A DNA stretch of 64,000 nucleotides from Pseudomonas thermotolerans DSM 14292. GTDB taxonomy: Bacteria > Pseudomonadota > Gammaproteobacteria > Pseudomonadales > Pseudomonadaceae. Below are positions 48,948 to 56,575 of the stretch, piece by piece. The DNA is taken from contig NZ_KB822612.1 in NCBI RefSeq assembly GCF_000364625.1, positions 1 through 64,000 of the forward strand, given 5' to 3'. The position numbers and the translations under genes were made by a program. Under the pieces are notes generated by a model. That model saw only the letters and a list, made by a program, of their open reading frames with translations, was not told the origin of the DNA and made no database searches. Each line of letters starts with the position of its first letter. Positions within the stretch are counted from its first letter, which is position 1.

Positions 48948-49610
48948 TCAATTCTTCAGGTAGCCGTGCTCGGCCAGGAAACTTTCGGTGATGCCGCCGG
49001 ACTGCGGTTCGGCGGCCTTCTCGCCGAGGAGCAGGCGCTCGAGGTAGCGGGCCAGCAGGTCGACCTCCAGGTTGACCCGGCGCCCGGGGCGGTAGTCGGC
49101 CATGATGGTCTCGGCCAGGGTGTGCGGGACGATGGTCAGCTCGAACTCGGCGCCGTTTACCGCGTTGACCGTCAGGCTGGTGCCGTCCACGGTGATCGAG
49201 CCCTTCAGGGCAATGTACCTGGCCAGTTCGCGCGGCGCGCGGACGCGGAACTGCACGGCGCGGGCATTGTCCTCGCGGGCGACGATCTCGCCCACCCCAT
49301 CGACGTGACCGCTGACCAGGTGACCACCGAGGCGGCTTGTGGGGGTCAGGGCCTTCTCCAGGTTGACCCGACTGCCCGGCTTGAGGTCGGCGAAGGCGGT
49401 GCGCGCCAGGGTCTCGCGGCTGACGTCTGCCCAGAAGCCGTCGCCGGGCAGTGCCACGGCGGTGAGGCAGACACCGTTGACGGCGATGCTGTCACCAAGC
49501 TTGACGTCGGACAGGTCGAGCTTGCCGGTGGCAACCTGCACGCGCACGTCGCCGCCCTTCGGGGTCAGCGCACGGATGGTGCCGATGGCTTCGATTATGC
49601 CGGTGAACAT
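48948..49610 (-). CDS. ribE: riboflavin synthase alpha chain
   Basis: A 220-residue enzyme that dismutates lumazine to riboflavin. It begins MFTGIIEAIGTIRAL and has two homologous lumazine-binding barrels, with NGVCLTAV in the first and GTSLTVNAV in the second. The ATG at 49610 has GGGAGG four bases upstream and lies inside a short leader ORF (49651-49595). It is the first large gene of the operon under the FMN riboswitch; ribD, often next to it in Pseudomonas, is not present here. Confidence 0.96.
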   Translation of the reverse strand: MFTGIIEAIGTIRALTPKGGDVRVQVATGKLDLSDVKLGDSIAVNGVCLTAVALPGDGFWADVSRETLARTAFADLKPGSRVNLEKALTPTSRLGGHLVSGHVDGVGEIVAREDNARAVQFRVRAPRELARYIALKGSITVDGTSLTVNAVNGAEFELTIVPHTLAETIMADYRPGRRVNLEVDLLARYLERLLLGEKAAEPQSGGITESFLAEHGYLKN

Positions 49611-49651
49611 GGAACCTCCCCCACGGAAGTCGAACGATTGCGAAACGACAT
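49595..49651 (-). CDS. 18-residue leader ORF overlapping the ribE start
   Basis: ATG 49651 opens MSFRNRSTSVGEVPCSPA and stops at TAA 49597-49595, inside ribE in the +1 relative frame, so the two overlap by 16 bp. Its ribosome binding site CAGGAG is optimal, six bases upstream, and stronger in spacing than that of ribE. The AGG of this site is in the 3' arm of a seven-bp stem (CCTGTTT 49680-49674, AAACAGG 49666-49660). It lies between the FMN riboswitch and ribE. Whether it is translated is unproven. Confidence 0.45.
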   Translation of the reverse strand: MSFRNRSTSVGEVPCSPA

Positions 49652-49740
49652 GGAAAACTCCTGTTTCGGGACAAAACAGGGCATGGGATCGAAAGGGATC
49701 GGACACGGGGTTGGCACCGTGGGACTCTCCCGCTCTCTCT

Positions 49741-49876
49741 TTATCCGGACTCTGACCGTCGGCCCCGGAATCGCACCGGGTCTGCTGACCCTTTCCCTGC
49801 CGGGAAAGGCGCTCGCGGGCTAGGCACGTTGCGCGCCATTACCGCCGGTGGGGAATTTCACCCCGCCCTGAGAACG
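49741..49876 (-). promoter_or_regulatory. FMN riboswitch (RFN element)
   Basis: On the minus strand the conserved blocks appear in order: AGGGCGGGGTGAAATTCCC, CACCGGCGGTAA, AGCCCGCGAGCGC, the GGTCAGCAGACCCGGTG block, ATTCCGGGGCCGACGGT and AGAGTCCGGATAAAGAGAG. It is a complete RF00050-type aptamer, 130 bp before ribE. It senses FMN and would shut the rib-nusB-thiL-pgpA transcript. The expression platform is probably the hairpin at 49660-49680. Confidence 0.96.
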
Positions 49877-50049
49877 TAGTCGTTGTCACTGGCGTGACAA
49901 GCCCGCTTTTTACCACAAAGCCGGCGCACGGCACAGATGGCGTGGTGGGCCGTATCCGTCCGCGAGCCGACGCCCTGCGCGACCGCCCTGCCAATCCGCC
50001 GCGCTTTGCGGTATACAGGCGCCCGTCCGTGCTGCCACAAGAAGTCGTC

Positions 50050-50484
50050 ATGCCGATCCGACCGTTCATTACCTGCCTCCTCGCCCTGCTGCTGGGCGCC
50101 TGCGCCAGCACGCCGGAGCCCGCGCCGCCACAGTCGGCGCCGCCCACCACCGTCGCCGAGCCGGAACTGCCCGCCCACCTGCGCGAGCTGCGCGGTCGCC
50201 TGCTCACCCCGCCGGCCGACAGCGAGGTAGAGCTGGCCCTGCTGGTGGTCGACGAGCGCAACCGCCCACGTCAGTTGCTCGGCAGCCTGCAGTTGCGCGG
50301 CAACGGCCAGGCACTGCCCTTCCGCCTGGCCTTCAACCCCGAGACCTTCCCGGCCCAGGGGCGGGTCGAGCTGCGCGCCCGGGTCAGCCAGGCAGGCCGG
50401 CTGATCCTCCGCCTGCCGCCGCAGCACATCCTCCAGGCACAGAACCGGACGCTCGGCGACCTGCTGCTGGAGGGCGCACCGTGA
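50050..50484 (+). CDS. YbaY-type lipoprotein
   Basis: A 144-residue lipoprotein with lipobox LLGACAS (Cys 17) after a short signal. A proline-rich linker leads to a beta-sandwich domain of the YbaY/pilotin-like kind (LRGRLLTPPADSEVELALL, FRLAFNPETFPAQGRVELRA). No Asp follows the lipidated Cys (it is Ala-Ser), so outer-membrane sorting is expected. The ATG at 50050 is chosen for the signal sequence; the ribosome binding site is weak (AAGAAGTCGTC). Its stop overlaps the next gene (GTGA). Confidence 0.82.
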   Translation: MPIRPFITCLLALLLGACASTPEPAPPQSAPPTTVAEPELPAHLRELRGRLLTPPADSEVELALLVVDERNRPRQLLGSLQLRGNGQALPFRLAFNPETFPAQGRVELRARVSQAGRLILRLPPQHILQAQNRTLGDLLLEGAP

Positions 50485-51137
50485 AAGCCCCCGACGTCCT
50501 CCAGCAGGCCCTCGGCGAGCTGCTCGGCGACGCCCGGCTGATCGCCGAGCAGTTGCCGGGCACCGACCTGCGCCTGTGGCTGATCGATCCGGCCAACATG
50601 GACCGCGCCTTCAGCCCCGAGGAGACCCGGCGCATCCTCGAGGAGCCGCCCTACTGGTGCTTCTGCTGGGCCAGCGGCCTGGCTCTGGCACGCTGGCTGG
50701 CACAGCGCCCGCAGTGGGTGCGCGGCAAGCGCGTGCTGGACTTCGGCGCCGGCTCCGGGGTGGCCGCCATCGCCGCCGCGCAGGCCGGCGCCGCCGAGGT
50801 GGTGGCCTGCGACCTGGATCCGCTGGCCCTCGCCGCCTGCCGCGCCAATGCCGAGCTGAACGGCGTGACGCTGGCCTACTCAGCAGACTTCTTCGCCGAG
50901 GCCGACCGCTTCGACCTGATCCTGGTCGCCGATGTACTCTACGACCGGGCCAACCTGCCGCTGCTCGACCAGTTCCTCAGCCGCGGCCGCGAAGCCCTGG
51001 TGGCCGACTCGCGGGTACGCGACTTCCAGCACCCGCTGTACCGCCGCCTCGAGGTGCTCGACGCCTGCACCTGGCCGGATCTGGCCGAACCGGCCGAGTT
51101 CCGCCGGGTCAGCCTGTATCATGCGCAACGCAGCTGA
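50481..51137 (+). CDS. class I SAM-dependent methyltransferase (ETFB/Nnt1-like)
   Basis: A 218-residue Rossmann-fold methyltransferase. The SAM site is VLDFGAGSGVAAIAAAQAG with VVACDLDPLALAACRANAELN, and LILVADVLYDRANLP follows. It belongs to the group that includes protein lysine methyltransferases of the electron transfer flavoprotein beta subunit and nicotinamide N-methyltransferase-like enzymes; the substrate here is not known. It starts at GTG 50481, coupled to the lipoprotein gene. Confidence 0.85.
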   Translation: MKAPDVLQQALGELLGDARLIAEQLPGTDLRLWLIDPANMDRAFSPEETRRILEEPPYWCFCWASGLALARWLAQRPQWVRGKRVLDFGAGSGVAAIAAAQAGAAEVVACDLDPLALAACRANAELNGVTLAYSADFFAEADRFDLILVADVLYDRANLPLLDQFLSRGREALVADSRVRDFQHPLYRRLEVLDACTWPDLAEPAEFRRVSLYHAQRS

Positions 51138-51227
51138 AGCGCCGGCCGCTCCGCCGCGCCACTTGTATCCGCGGCCCGCCGCCCGCATCTATCCATATTC
51201 AACGCACTTGGCCATCCGAGACCGATC

Positions 51228-52100
51228 ATGAGCGACACGCCCTACATCTTCGACGTATCCGGAGCCGCCGGCTTCGAGCAACTGGTAATCGAGAACTCCT
51301 TCCACAAGCCGGTGCTGGTGGACTTCTGGGCCGACTGGTGCGCCCCCTGCAAGGCCCTGATGCCCCTGCTCGCGCAGATCGCCGAGAGCTACCAGGGCGA
51401 ACTGCTGCTGGCCAAGGTCAACTGCGACGTCGAGCACGACATAGTGGCCCGCTTCGGCATCCGCAGCCTGCCCACCGTGGTGCTGTTCAAGAACGGCCAG
51501 CCGATCGACGGCTTCGCCGGCGCCCAGCCGGAATCGGCGATCCGCGCCATGCTCGAACCCCACGTGCAGGCCCCGGCACCGGCCGTCAACGCGCCCCTGG
51601 AAGACGCCCAGACGCTGTTCGCCGAGGGCCGCTTCGCCGAGGCGGAAAACCTGCTCAAGGCCCTGCTCAGCGAGGACAATGGCAACGGCGCGGCGCTGAT
51701 CCTCTATGCCCGTTGCCTGGCCGAACGCGGCGAGCTGGGCGAGGCGGAGACGGTGCTGAACGCGGTCCAGGGCGACGAACACAAGCAGGCGCTGGCCGCC
51801 GCCCGCGCCCAGCTGACCTTCCTCCGCCAGGTCGCCGACCTGCCCGAGGCCGCCCTGCTGAAGAGCCGCCTGGCGCAGAACCCCGAGGACGACGAGGCGG
51901 CCTACCAGTTGGCCATCCACCAGTTGGCACGCCAGCAATACGAGGCAGCGCTGGAGGCCCTGCTCAAGCTGTTCGTACGCAACCGCGGCTACCAGAACGG
52001 CCTGCCACACCAGACCCTGCTGCAGGTCTTCGAGCTGCTCGGCGGCGACCATCCGTTGGTCACTGCCTACCGCCGCAAGCTCTACCAGGCGCTTTACTGA
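51228..52100 (+). CDS. cnoX: thioredoxin-TPR chaperedoxin (YbbN/CnoX)
   Basis: A 290-residue cytoplasmic protein with an N-terminal thioredoxin domain (about 1-110) and C-terminal tetratricopeptide-like repeats (about 120-290). The active site is FWADWCAPCKALMP, with both cysteines, whereas E. coli YbbN has SQHC. It would protect folding proteins under oxidative chlorine stress and hand clients to GroEL/DnaK, by analogy. Translation starts at ATG 51228. It reads in the same direction as the methyltransferase, 90 bp after it. Confidence 0.92.
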   Translation: MSDTPYIFDVSGAAGFEQLVIENSFHKPVLVDFWADWCAPCKALMPLLAQIAESYQGELLLAKVNCDVEHDIVARFGIRSLPTVVLFKNGQPIDGFAGAQPESAIRAMLEPHVQAPAPAVNAPLEDAQTLFAEGRFAEAENLLKALLSEDNGNGAALILYARCLAERGELGEAETVLNAVQGDEHKQALAAARAQLTFLRQVADLPEAALLKSRLAQNPEDDEAAYQLAIHQLARQQYEAALEALLKLFVRNRGYQNGLPHQTLLQVFELLGGDHPLVTAYRRKLYQALY

Positions 52101-52104
52101 GCCT

Positions 52105-52449
52105 TCAGTCGAGCCAGCGATACAGCGGCGTGTCCTCGCCGCTGTCCACCTGCACCCGGGGGTGATGCCGCAGGCGCACCAGCAGGCGCTTTCCCGCCGC
52201 CGGGCTGCCGGCCAGCCCCTCCAGTGCGTCCAGCAGGGCGGTGCCCTCCATGCTGCCGGCCTGGCGCAGCAGCTCCAGGGCATTGCGCCAGAGCCCATCG
52301 TCCCGCGTGGCCGCAGGCGCTGCCTCCGACACGTGGGTGGCCTGGGTAGCACCCGGCAGATGCGCCGCCAGCTGCCGCCAGCCCTCCGCGTCCAGCTCCA
52401 GCGCAAGGTCCACCGGCCAGTCGCCGATGGTTCCGCGAATCCGCAGCAT
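52105..52449 (-). CDS. conserved hypothetical protein
   Basis: A 114-residue protein, acidic and without signal or membrane segments. It begins MLRIRGTIGDWPVDLALELD and has a helical middle (WRNALELLRQAGSMEGTALLDALEGL, cited by its ends) followed by KRLLVRLRHHPRVQV. The ATG at 52449 has GAGGAG six bases upstream; an ATG at 52506 is also in frame. It converges on cnoX with a 4-bp gap, and is divergent from zrgA. Function unknown. Confidence 0.75.
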   Translation of the reverse strand: MLRIRGTIGDWPVDLALELDAEGWRQLAAHLPGATQATHVSEAAPAATRDDGLWRNALELLRQAGSMEGTALLDALEGLAGSPAAGKRLLVRLRHHPRVQVDSGEDTPLYRWLD

Positions 52450-52531
52450 CGTGCTCTCCTCTTTGCTATTCACGGACATGCTCCCACGCCGGAGGAACGC
52501 CGCCAAGACGGCTTGCCTCGCCGAATCTAGA

Positions 52532-52544
52532 GTTATAACATAAC
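52532..52544 (+). promoter_or_regulatory. Zur box
   Basis: GTTATAACATAAC matches the core GTTATAnnATAAC type of Zur operators in Pseudomonas. It lies 26 bp before zrgA and about 80 bp before the divergent hypothetical gene. Repression in the presence of zinc is expected. Confidence 0.8.
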
Positions 52545-52569
52545 AAATTCATCGTGATCGGAGCTTGCC

Positions 52570-53097
52570 ATGCGCCACCTGCTGCTTGCCCTGCCCCTCG
52601 CCCTGCTGTCTCCCATCCTGACCGCCCAGGAGCACGAACACGCCAGCCTCCGCACGCACGAGCACGGCGTTGCCATCCTCAACCTGGCACTGGATGGGCA
52701 GATACTGGAGCTGAACCTGGAAAGTCCGGCCATGAACCTCATCGGTTTCGAACATGCGCCACACAACGAGGAAGAGCGCGCCAGGGTCGCCGCGCTCCGC
52801 GCCCAGCTGGAGCAGCCCCTGGAACTGGTCGCGCTTCCCGCCGCGGCCGCCTGCACCCTCGCCGCACAGGAGCTGGAGGGTCGGCTGTTCGCCGAGCACG
52901 AGCATGATCATGGGCACAGCGATATCCGCGCCAGCTACCGGCTGACCTGCGCGCATCCCGAGCGACTCGAGGCCCTGGACCTGGCGGCCTTCTTCGCCCG
53001 CTTCCCGGCCACCCACAGGCTCGCCGCGCAGTTGATCGGCCCCGCTGGCCAGCGCGGCGCGGAACTGACCCCGGACAACCCGCGCCTGCTGTTCTGA
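52570..53097 (+). CDS. zrgA: DUF2796 zinc-responsive periplasmic protein ZrgA
   Basis: A 175-residue exported protein. After the signal (cut near LTA|QEH) it has the DUF2796 pattern HEHGVAILNLALDG and ESPAMNLIGFEHAP. It carries two His-rich patches, EHEHASLRTHEHG and AEHEHDHGHSD, likely zinc ligands. In P. aeruginosa the homologous gene is under Zur and belongs to the zinc-starvation response. It is the first gene of a four-gene operon and is followed after 36 bp by the ABC ATPase. Confidence 0.92.
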   Translation: MRHLLLALPLALLSPILTAQEHEHASLRTHEHGVAILNLALDGQILELNLESPAMNLIGFEHAPHNEEERARVAALRAQLEQPLELVALPAAAACTLAAQELEGRLFAEHEHDHGHSDIRASYRLTCAHPERLEALDLAAFFARFPATHRLAAQLIGPAGQRGAELTPDNPRLLF

Positions 53098-53133
53098 CCG
53101 AACGGCGCCCTTCTGGACTTCCCGAACCTCGCC

Positions 53134-53841
53134 ATGAGCCAACCACTGCTCGAACTTGCCGATCTCGGCTTCGCCTGGCCCGGCCAGGCGGAGCTGCTGG
53201 ACATTCCCCGCTTCCGCCTGGAGCGGGGCGAGACCCTGTTCCTCAAGGGCCCCTCGGGTAGCGGCAAGACCACCCTGCTGGGCCTGCTCGGCGGCGTGCA
53301 AACGCCCGGACGCGGCAGCATCCGCCTGCTCGGCGAGCAGCTCGAGCGGATGTCCGCCGGGCGCCGCGACCACTTCCGTGTCGACCACATCGGCTACATC
53401 TTCCAGCAGTTCAACCTGCTGCCCTTCCTCTCGGTGCGCGAGAACGTCGAGTTGCCCTGCCGCTTTTCGCGGCTGCGCGCCGATCGGGCCCGGCAGCGTC
53501 ACGGCAGCGTCGGCCAGGCCGCCACTATGCTGCTCGAACACCTGGGCCTGCCGGCCGGGTTGCTCGGCAGGCGCGCCGACGCCCTTTCCATCGGGCAGCA
53601 GCAGCGGGTGGCAGCCGCCCGCGCGCTGATCGGCCAACCGGAGCTGGTGATCGCCGACGAGCCCACCTCGGCCCTTGACACCGATGCCCGCGAGGCGTTC
53701 CTGCACCTACTGTTCGCCGAATGCCGCGCCGCCGGGGCCAGCCTGCTGTTCGTCAGCCACGACCAGAGCCTGGCCGGGCTGTTCGACCGCAGCCTGTCCC
53801 TGACCGAACTCAACCGCGCCACCAAGCCCGTCGAGATCTGA
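53134..53841 (+). CDS. ABC transporter ATPase (MacB/LolD type) of the Zur cluster
   Basis: A 235-residue ATPase. Walker A is GPSGSGKTTLLG and Walker B LVIADEPTSALD, with H-loop VSHDQS. The signature motif reads LSIGQQQRV instead of LSGGQ. A basic insertion (RLRADRARQRHG) follows the Q-loop region. The gene pairs with the permease starting 2 bp later. It is probably a MacB-like exporter or mechanotransmitter rather than an importer, judged by the permease type. Confidence 0.9.
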   Translation: MSQPLLELADLGFAWPGQAELLDIPRFRLERGETLFLKGPSGSGKTTLLGLLGGVQTPGRGSIRLLGEQLERMSAGRRDHFRVDHIGYIFQQFNLLPFLSVRENVELPCRFSRLRADRARQRHGSVGQAATMLLEHLGLPAGLLGRRADALSIGQQQRVAAARALIGQPELVIADEPTSALDTDAREAFLHLLFAECRAAGASLLFVSHDQSLAGLFDRSLSLTELNRATKPVEI

Positions 53842-53843
53842 GC

Positions 53844-55109
53844 ATGTACCTGTTCCGCCTGGCCCTGGGGAGCCTCGCCAATCGCCGCTTCACTGCCCTG
53901 CTCACGGTGCTCGCCATCGCCCTGTCGGTGTGCCTGCTGCTGGCCGTCGAACGGGTGCGCAGCGAGGCACGGGCCAGCTTCGCCAGCACCATCAGCGGCA
54001 CCGACCTGATCGTCGGCGCCCGATCGGGCAGCTTGAACCTGCTGCTCTATTCGGTGTTCCGCATCGGCAACGCCACCAACAACATCCGATGGGAGAGCTT
54101 CCAGCATTTCGCCGAGCACCCGCGGGTCAAGTGGGCAATCCCCATCTCCCTGGGCGACTCGCACCGCGGCTACCGGGTGATGGGCACCAGCCCAGCCTAC
54201 TTCGCGCACTACCACTACGGCCGTGGCCAGCCGCTGCGCTTCAGTGCCGGGCGAGCCTTCGCCACCGATCCCTTCGAGGTGGTGCTCGGCGCCGAGGTGG
54301 CCGAGGCCCTGGGCTACCAGCTCGGCGAGCGCATCGTACTGGCCCACGGAGTGGCCAGCGTCAGCCTAGTGCAGCACGACGACAAGCCGTTCAGCGTGGT
54401 GGGCATCCTGGCGCGTACCGGCACCCCGGTAGACCGCACCCTGCACATCAGCCTGGCCGGCATGGAAGCGCTGCACGTCGACTGGCATAACGGCGTGCCG
54501 GCCCGCGGCGCCGGGCGGATCAGCGCCGAGCAGGCCCGCCAGATGAAGCTGCAGCCGAAGGCGATCACCGCCTTCCTGCTCGGCCTGCACAGCAAGGCCG
54601 CCACCTTCGCGCTGCAGCGGGAGATCAACGAGTACCGCGGCGAGCCGCTGCTGGCGATCCTTCCCGGTGTCGCCCTGCAGGAACTGTGGAGCCTGATGGG
54701 CACCGCCGAGCAGGCGCTGTTCGTGGTCTCCCTGTGCGTAGTGCTGACCGGCCTGATCGGCATGCTCACCGCGATCCTCACCAGCCTCAACGAACGCCGC
54801 CGCGAGATGGCCATCCTTCGCTCGGTGGGCGCGCGCCCCTGGCACGTCGCCAGCCTGCTGGTCCTGGAAGCCTTCGCCCTGACCCTGGCCGGGGTGCTGC
54901 TGGGACTCGCCCTGCTCTATCTGGCCATCGCTGCCAGCCAGGGCTACGTGCAGAGCCGCTACGGTCTATACCTGCCGCTGGCCCTGCCCGGCGCCCACGA
55001 GTGGGCCCTGCTCGGCACCATCCTCTGCGCCGCCCTGCTTCTGAGTGCGCTGCCGGCCTGGCGCGCCTATCGGCAGTCCCTGGCCGACGGCTTGACTATT
55101 CGCCTGTGA
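53844..55109 (+). CDS. ABC transporter permease (FtsX/MacB type) of the Zur cluster
   Basis: A 421-residue membrane protein. It has an N-terminal membrane helix (about 20-38), a large periplasmic domain (about 40-290, MacB_PCD-like) with ISGTDLIVGARSGSLNLLLY, and three C-terminal helices (about 300-410), the FtsX layout. NERRREMAILRSVGARPWHV is the cytoplasmic coupling loop. With the ATPase upstream it forms a type VII ABC system. The transported or acted-on substrate is unknown; its place in the Zur operon points to zinc limitation. Confidence 0.9.
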   Translation: MYLFRLALGSLANRRFTALLTVLAIALSVCLLLAVERVRSEARASFASTISGTDLIVGARSGSLNLLLYSVFRIGNATNNIRWESFQHFAEHPRVKWAIPISLGDSHRGYRVMGTSPAYFAHYHYGRGQPLRFSAGRAFATDPFEVVLGAEVAEALGYQLGERIVLAHGVASVSLVQHDDKPFSVVGILARTGTPVDRTLHISLAGMEALHVDWHNGVPARGAGRISAEQARQMKLQPKAITAFLLGLHSKAATFALQREINEYRGEPLLAILPGVALQELWSLMGTAEQALFVVSLCVVLTGLIGMLTAILTSLNERRREMAILRSVGARPWHVASLLVLEAFALTLAGVLLGLALLYLAIAASQGYVQSRYGLYLPLALPGAHEWALLGTILCAALLLSALPAWRAYRQSLADGLTIRL

Positions 55110-55117
55110 GGAGGCCG

Positions 55118-55633
55118 ATGTTCCGCCATCTGCTGTTCGCCGCCCTACTGCTGGCCGGTACCGTCCGGGCGGAGCCGCGCGAGTTGAGCTGGTCCGAGTT
55201 GATTCCGCCGGATGCCCCGCCGGTGGCGTATTCCCAGGCGCCCCTGCATGACCTCTCGCAGCTGGCCGACGCCCTGGCCGCCGAATCGGGCCCGCCGGCC
55301 CGCCAGCAGGCGCCGGCCGCGCCGGTGGTCAGGGCGCTGCATGGCCAGCAGGTCAGGCTGCCCGGCTACATAGTGCCGCTGGAGGTCAGCGAGGCGGGCC
55401 GGGTGACCGACTTCCTGCTGGTCCCCTACTACGGCGCCTGCATCCACGTGCCGCCCCCGCCGTCGAACCAGATCGTGCACGTCAGCAGCACGCAGGGCGT
55501 GCCGTTGGATGCCCTGTACCAGCCGTTCTGGGTGGAGGGGCAGCTGCGGGTCGAGCCGAGCAGTAGCGAGCTGGCGGAGGCCGGCTACCAGATGGCGGCG
55601 GACAGGATCTCCCCCTACCAATACGTCGAATGA
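55118..55633 (+). CDS. DUF3299 periplasmic protein
   Basis: A 171-residue exported protein with a signal peptide (cut near VRA|EPR). The DUF3299 core reads LPGYIVPLEVSEAGRVTDFL and VPYYGACIHVPPPPSNQIVH. The Cys-x-His pair in the latter could bind metal. GAGGAG lies five bases before the ATG. It is the last gene of the Zur operon. No function is established for this family; conserved linkage with zrgA and the ABC pair suggests that they act together. Confidence 0.9.
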   Translation: MFRHLLFAALLLAGTVRAEPRELSWSELIPPDAPPVAYSQAPLHDLSQLADALAAESGPPARQQAPAAPVVRALHGQQVRLPGYIVPLEVSEAGRVTDFLLVPYYGACIHVPPPPSNQIVHVSSTQGVPLDALYQPFWVEGQLRVEPSSSELAEAGYQMAADRISPYQYVE

Positions 55634-55684
55634 GGCTCCGCGGGGCCGACAGGCTTAAGAAGGCCCCTTCTTATTAGCTAGCTA

Positions 55685-55698
55685 TTGAGCTGGATCAA
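55685..55698 (+). promoter_or_regulatory. Anr/FNR box of the ompW gene
   Basis: TTGAGCTGGATCAA matches TTGAT-N4-ATCAA with one mismatch. Its centre is about 72 bp before the start codon, and CATAGT near 55721 would be a -10 at the spacing of a class II Anr promoter. OprG of P. aeruginosa is known to be Anr-dependent. Confidence 0.8.
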
Positions 55699-55763
55699 TA
55701 CTTGCCCGCCCCGCTTGCCACATAGTGCCCCCAGCCAACCGTATCAATGCTGAGGAGCATTAC

Positions 55764-56459
55764 ATGTACAAGTCTCTCGCAGCCGTGTCTCTGACTGCCC
55801 TGGCCCTGGCCGCCAGCCCGCTGGTTCAGGCCCACCAGGCCGGCGACATCATCGTCCGCGCCGGTGCCGTGACCGTGCAGACCGATGAAAACACTTCCGG
55901 CGTGAAGGTCGATCGTGGCAGCCTGGCCGGCACCGACCTGGGCGGCAAGGCCACCGTCAGCAACGACACCCAGCTGGGCCTGAACTTCGCCTACATGCTC
56001 ACCGACAACCTGGGCGTCGAGCTGCTGGCCGCCACTCCCTTCAAGCATGACGTGCATGTCAAGGGCGCAAGCCTGGGCACGGCCAACGGCAAGCTGGGTA
56101 CCCTGGAGCACCTGCCGCCGACCCTGAGCCTGGTCTACTACCCCCTGGACTCCAAGTCGGCCTTCCAGCCCTATGTCGGTGCCGGCATCAACTACACCTG
56201 GTTCATGGACGGCGACACCAGCAGCGCTGCCGAAGCCAACGGTTTCCGCAACCTGCAGGCCACCAACAGCTGGGGCTGGGCCGCACAGATCGGTGCCGAC
56301 TACATGCTCACCGACAACATCATGATCAACGGCCAGATCCGCTACATCGACATCGACACCCAGGCCTACGTCGACAACGTCGACCTCGGCGTACGCGCCA
56401 AGGTGGACGTGGACGTCAAGCCCTGGGTCTACATGGTCGGCCTGGGCTACAAGTTCTAA
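55764..56459 (+). CDS. oprG: OmpW family outer membrane protein (OprG-like)
   Basis: A 231-residue eight-stranded outer-membrane barrel. The signal peptide is cut near VQA|HQA, and AGDIIVRAGAVTVQTDENTS opens the barrel; it ends in VYMVGLGYKF with the terminal Phe recognised by the BAM machinery. Family members let small hydrophobic molecules pass the outer membrane. GAGGAG lies eight bases before the ATG. It is monocistronic, with an Anr box upstream and a strong terminator downstream. Confidence 0.94.
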   Translation: MYKSLAAVSLTALALAASPLVQAHQAGDIIVRAGAVTVQTDENTSGVKVDRGSLAGTDLGGKATVSNDTQLGLNFAYMLTDNLGVELLAATPFKHDVHVKGASLGTANGKLGTLEHLPPTLSLVYYPLDSKSAFQPYVGAGINYTWFMDGDTSSAAEANGFRNLQATNSWGWAAQIGADYMLTDNIMINGQIRYIDIDTQAYVDNVDLGVRAKVDVDVKPWVYMVGLGYKF

Positions 56460-56482
56460 GCCCCGCACGGCGCCCAAACACG

Positions 56483-56518
56483 ACAAGACACCCCGACAGG
56501 TTCGGGGTGTCTTGTTTT
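56483..56518 (+). terminator. oprG terminator
   Basis: ACAAGACACCCCGA and TCGGGGTGTCTTGT form a perfect 14-bp stem with a five-base loop, followed by TTT. Confidence 0.95.
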
Positions 56519-56575
56519 GAGGGCCGGGAAAACTGCGGAAGGGATAGTGGCCGGGACCGCCCCGGCCACTCAGGC

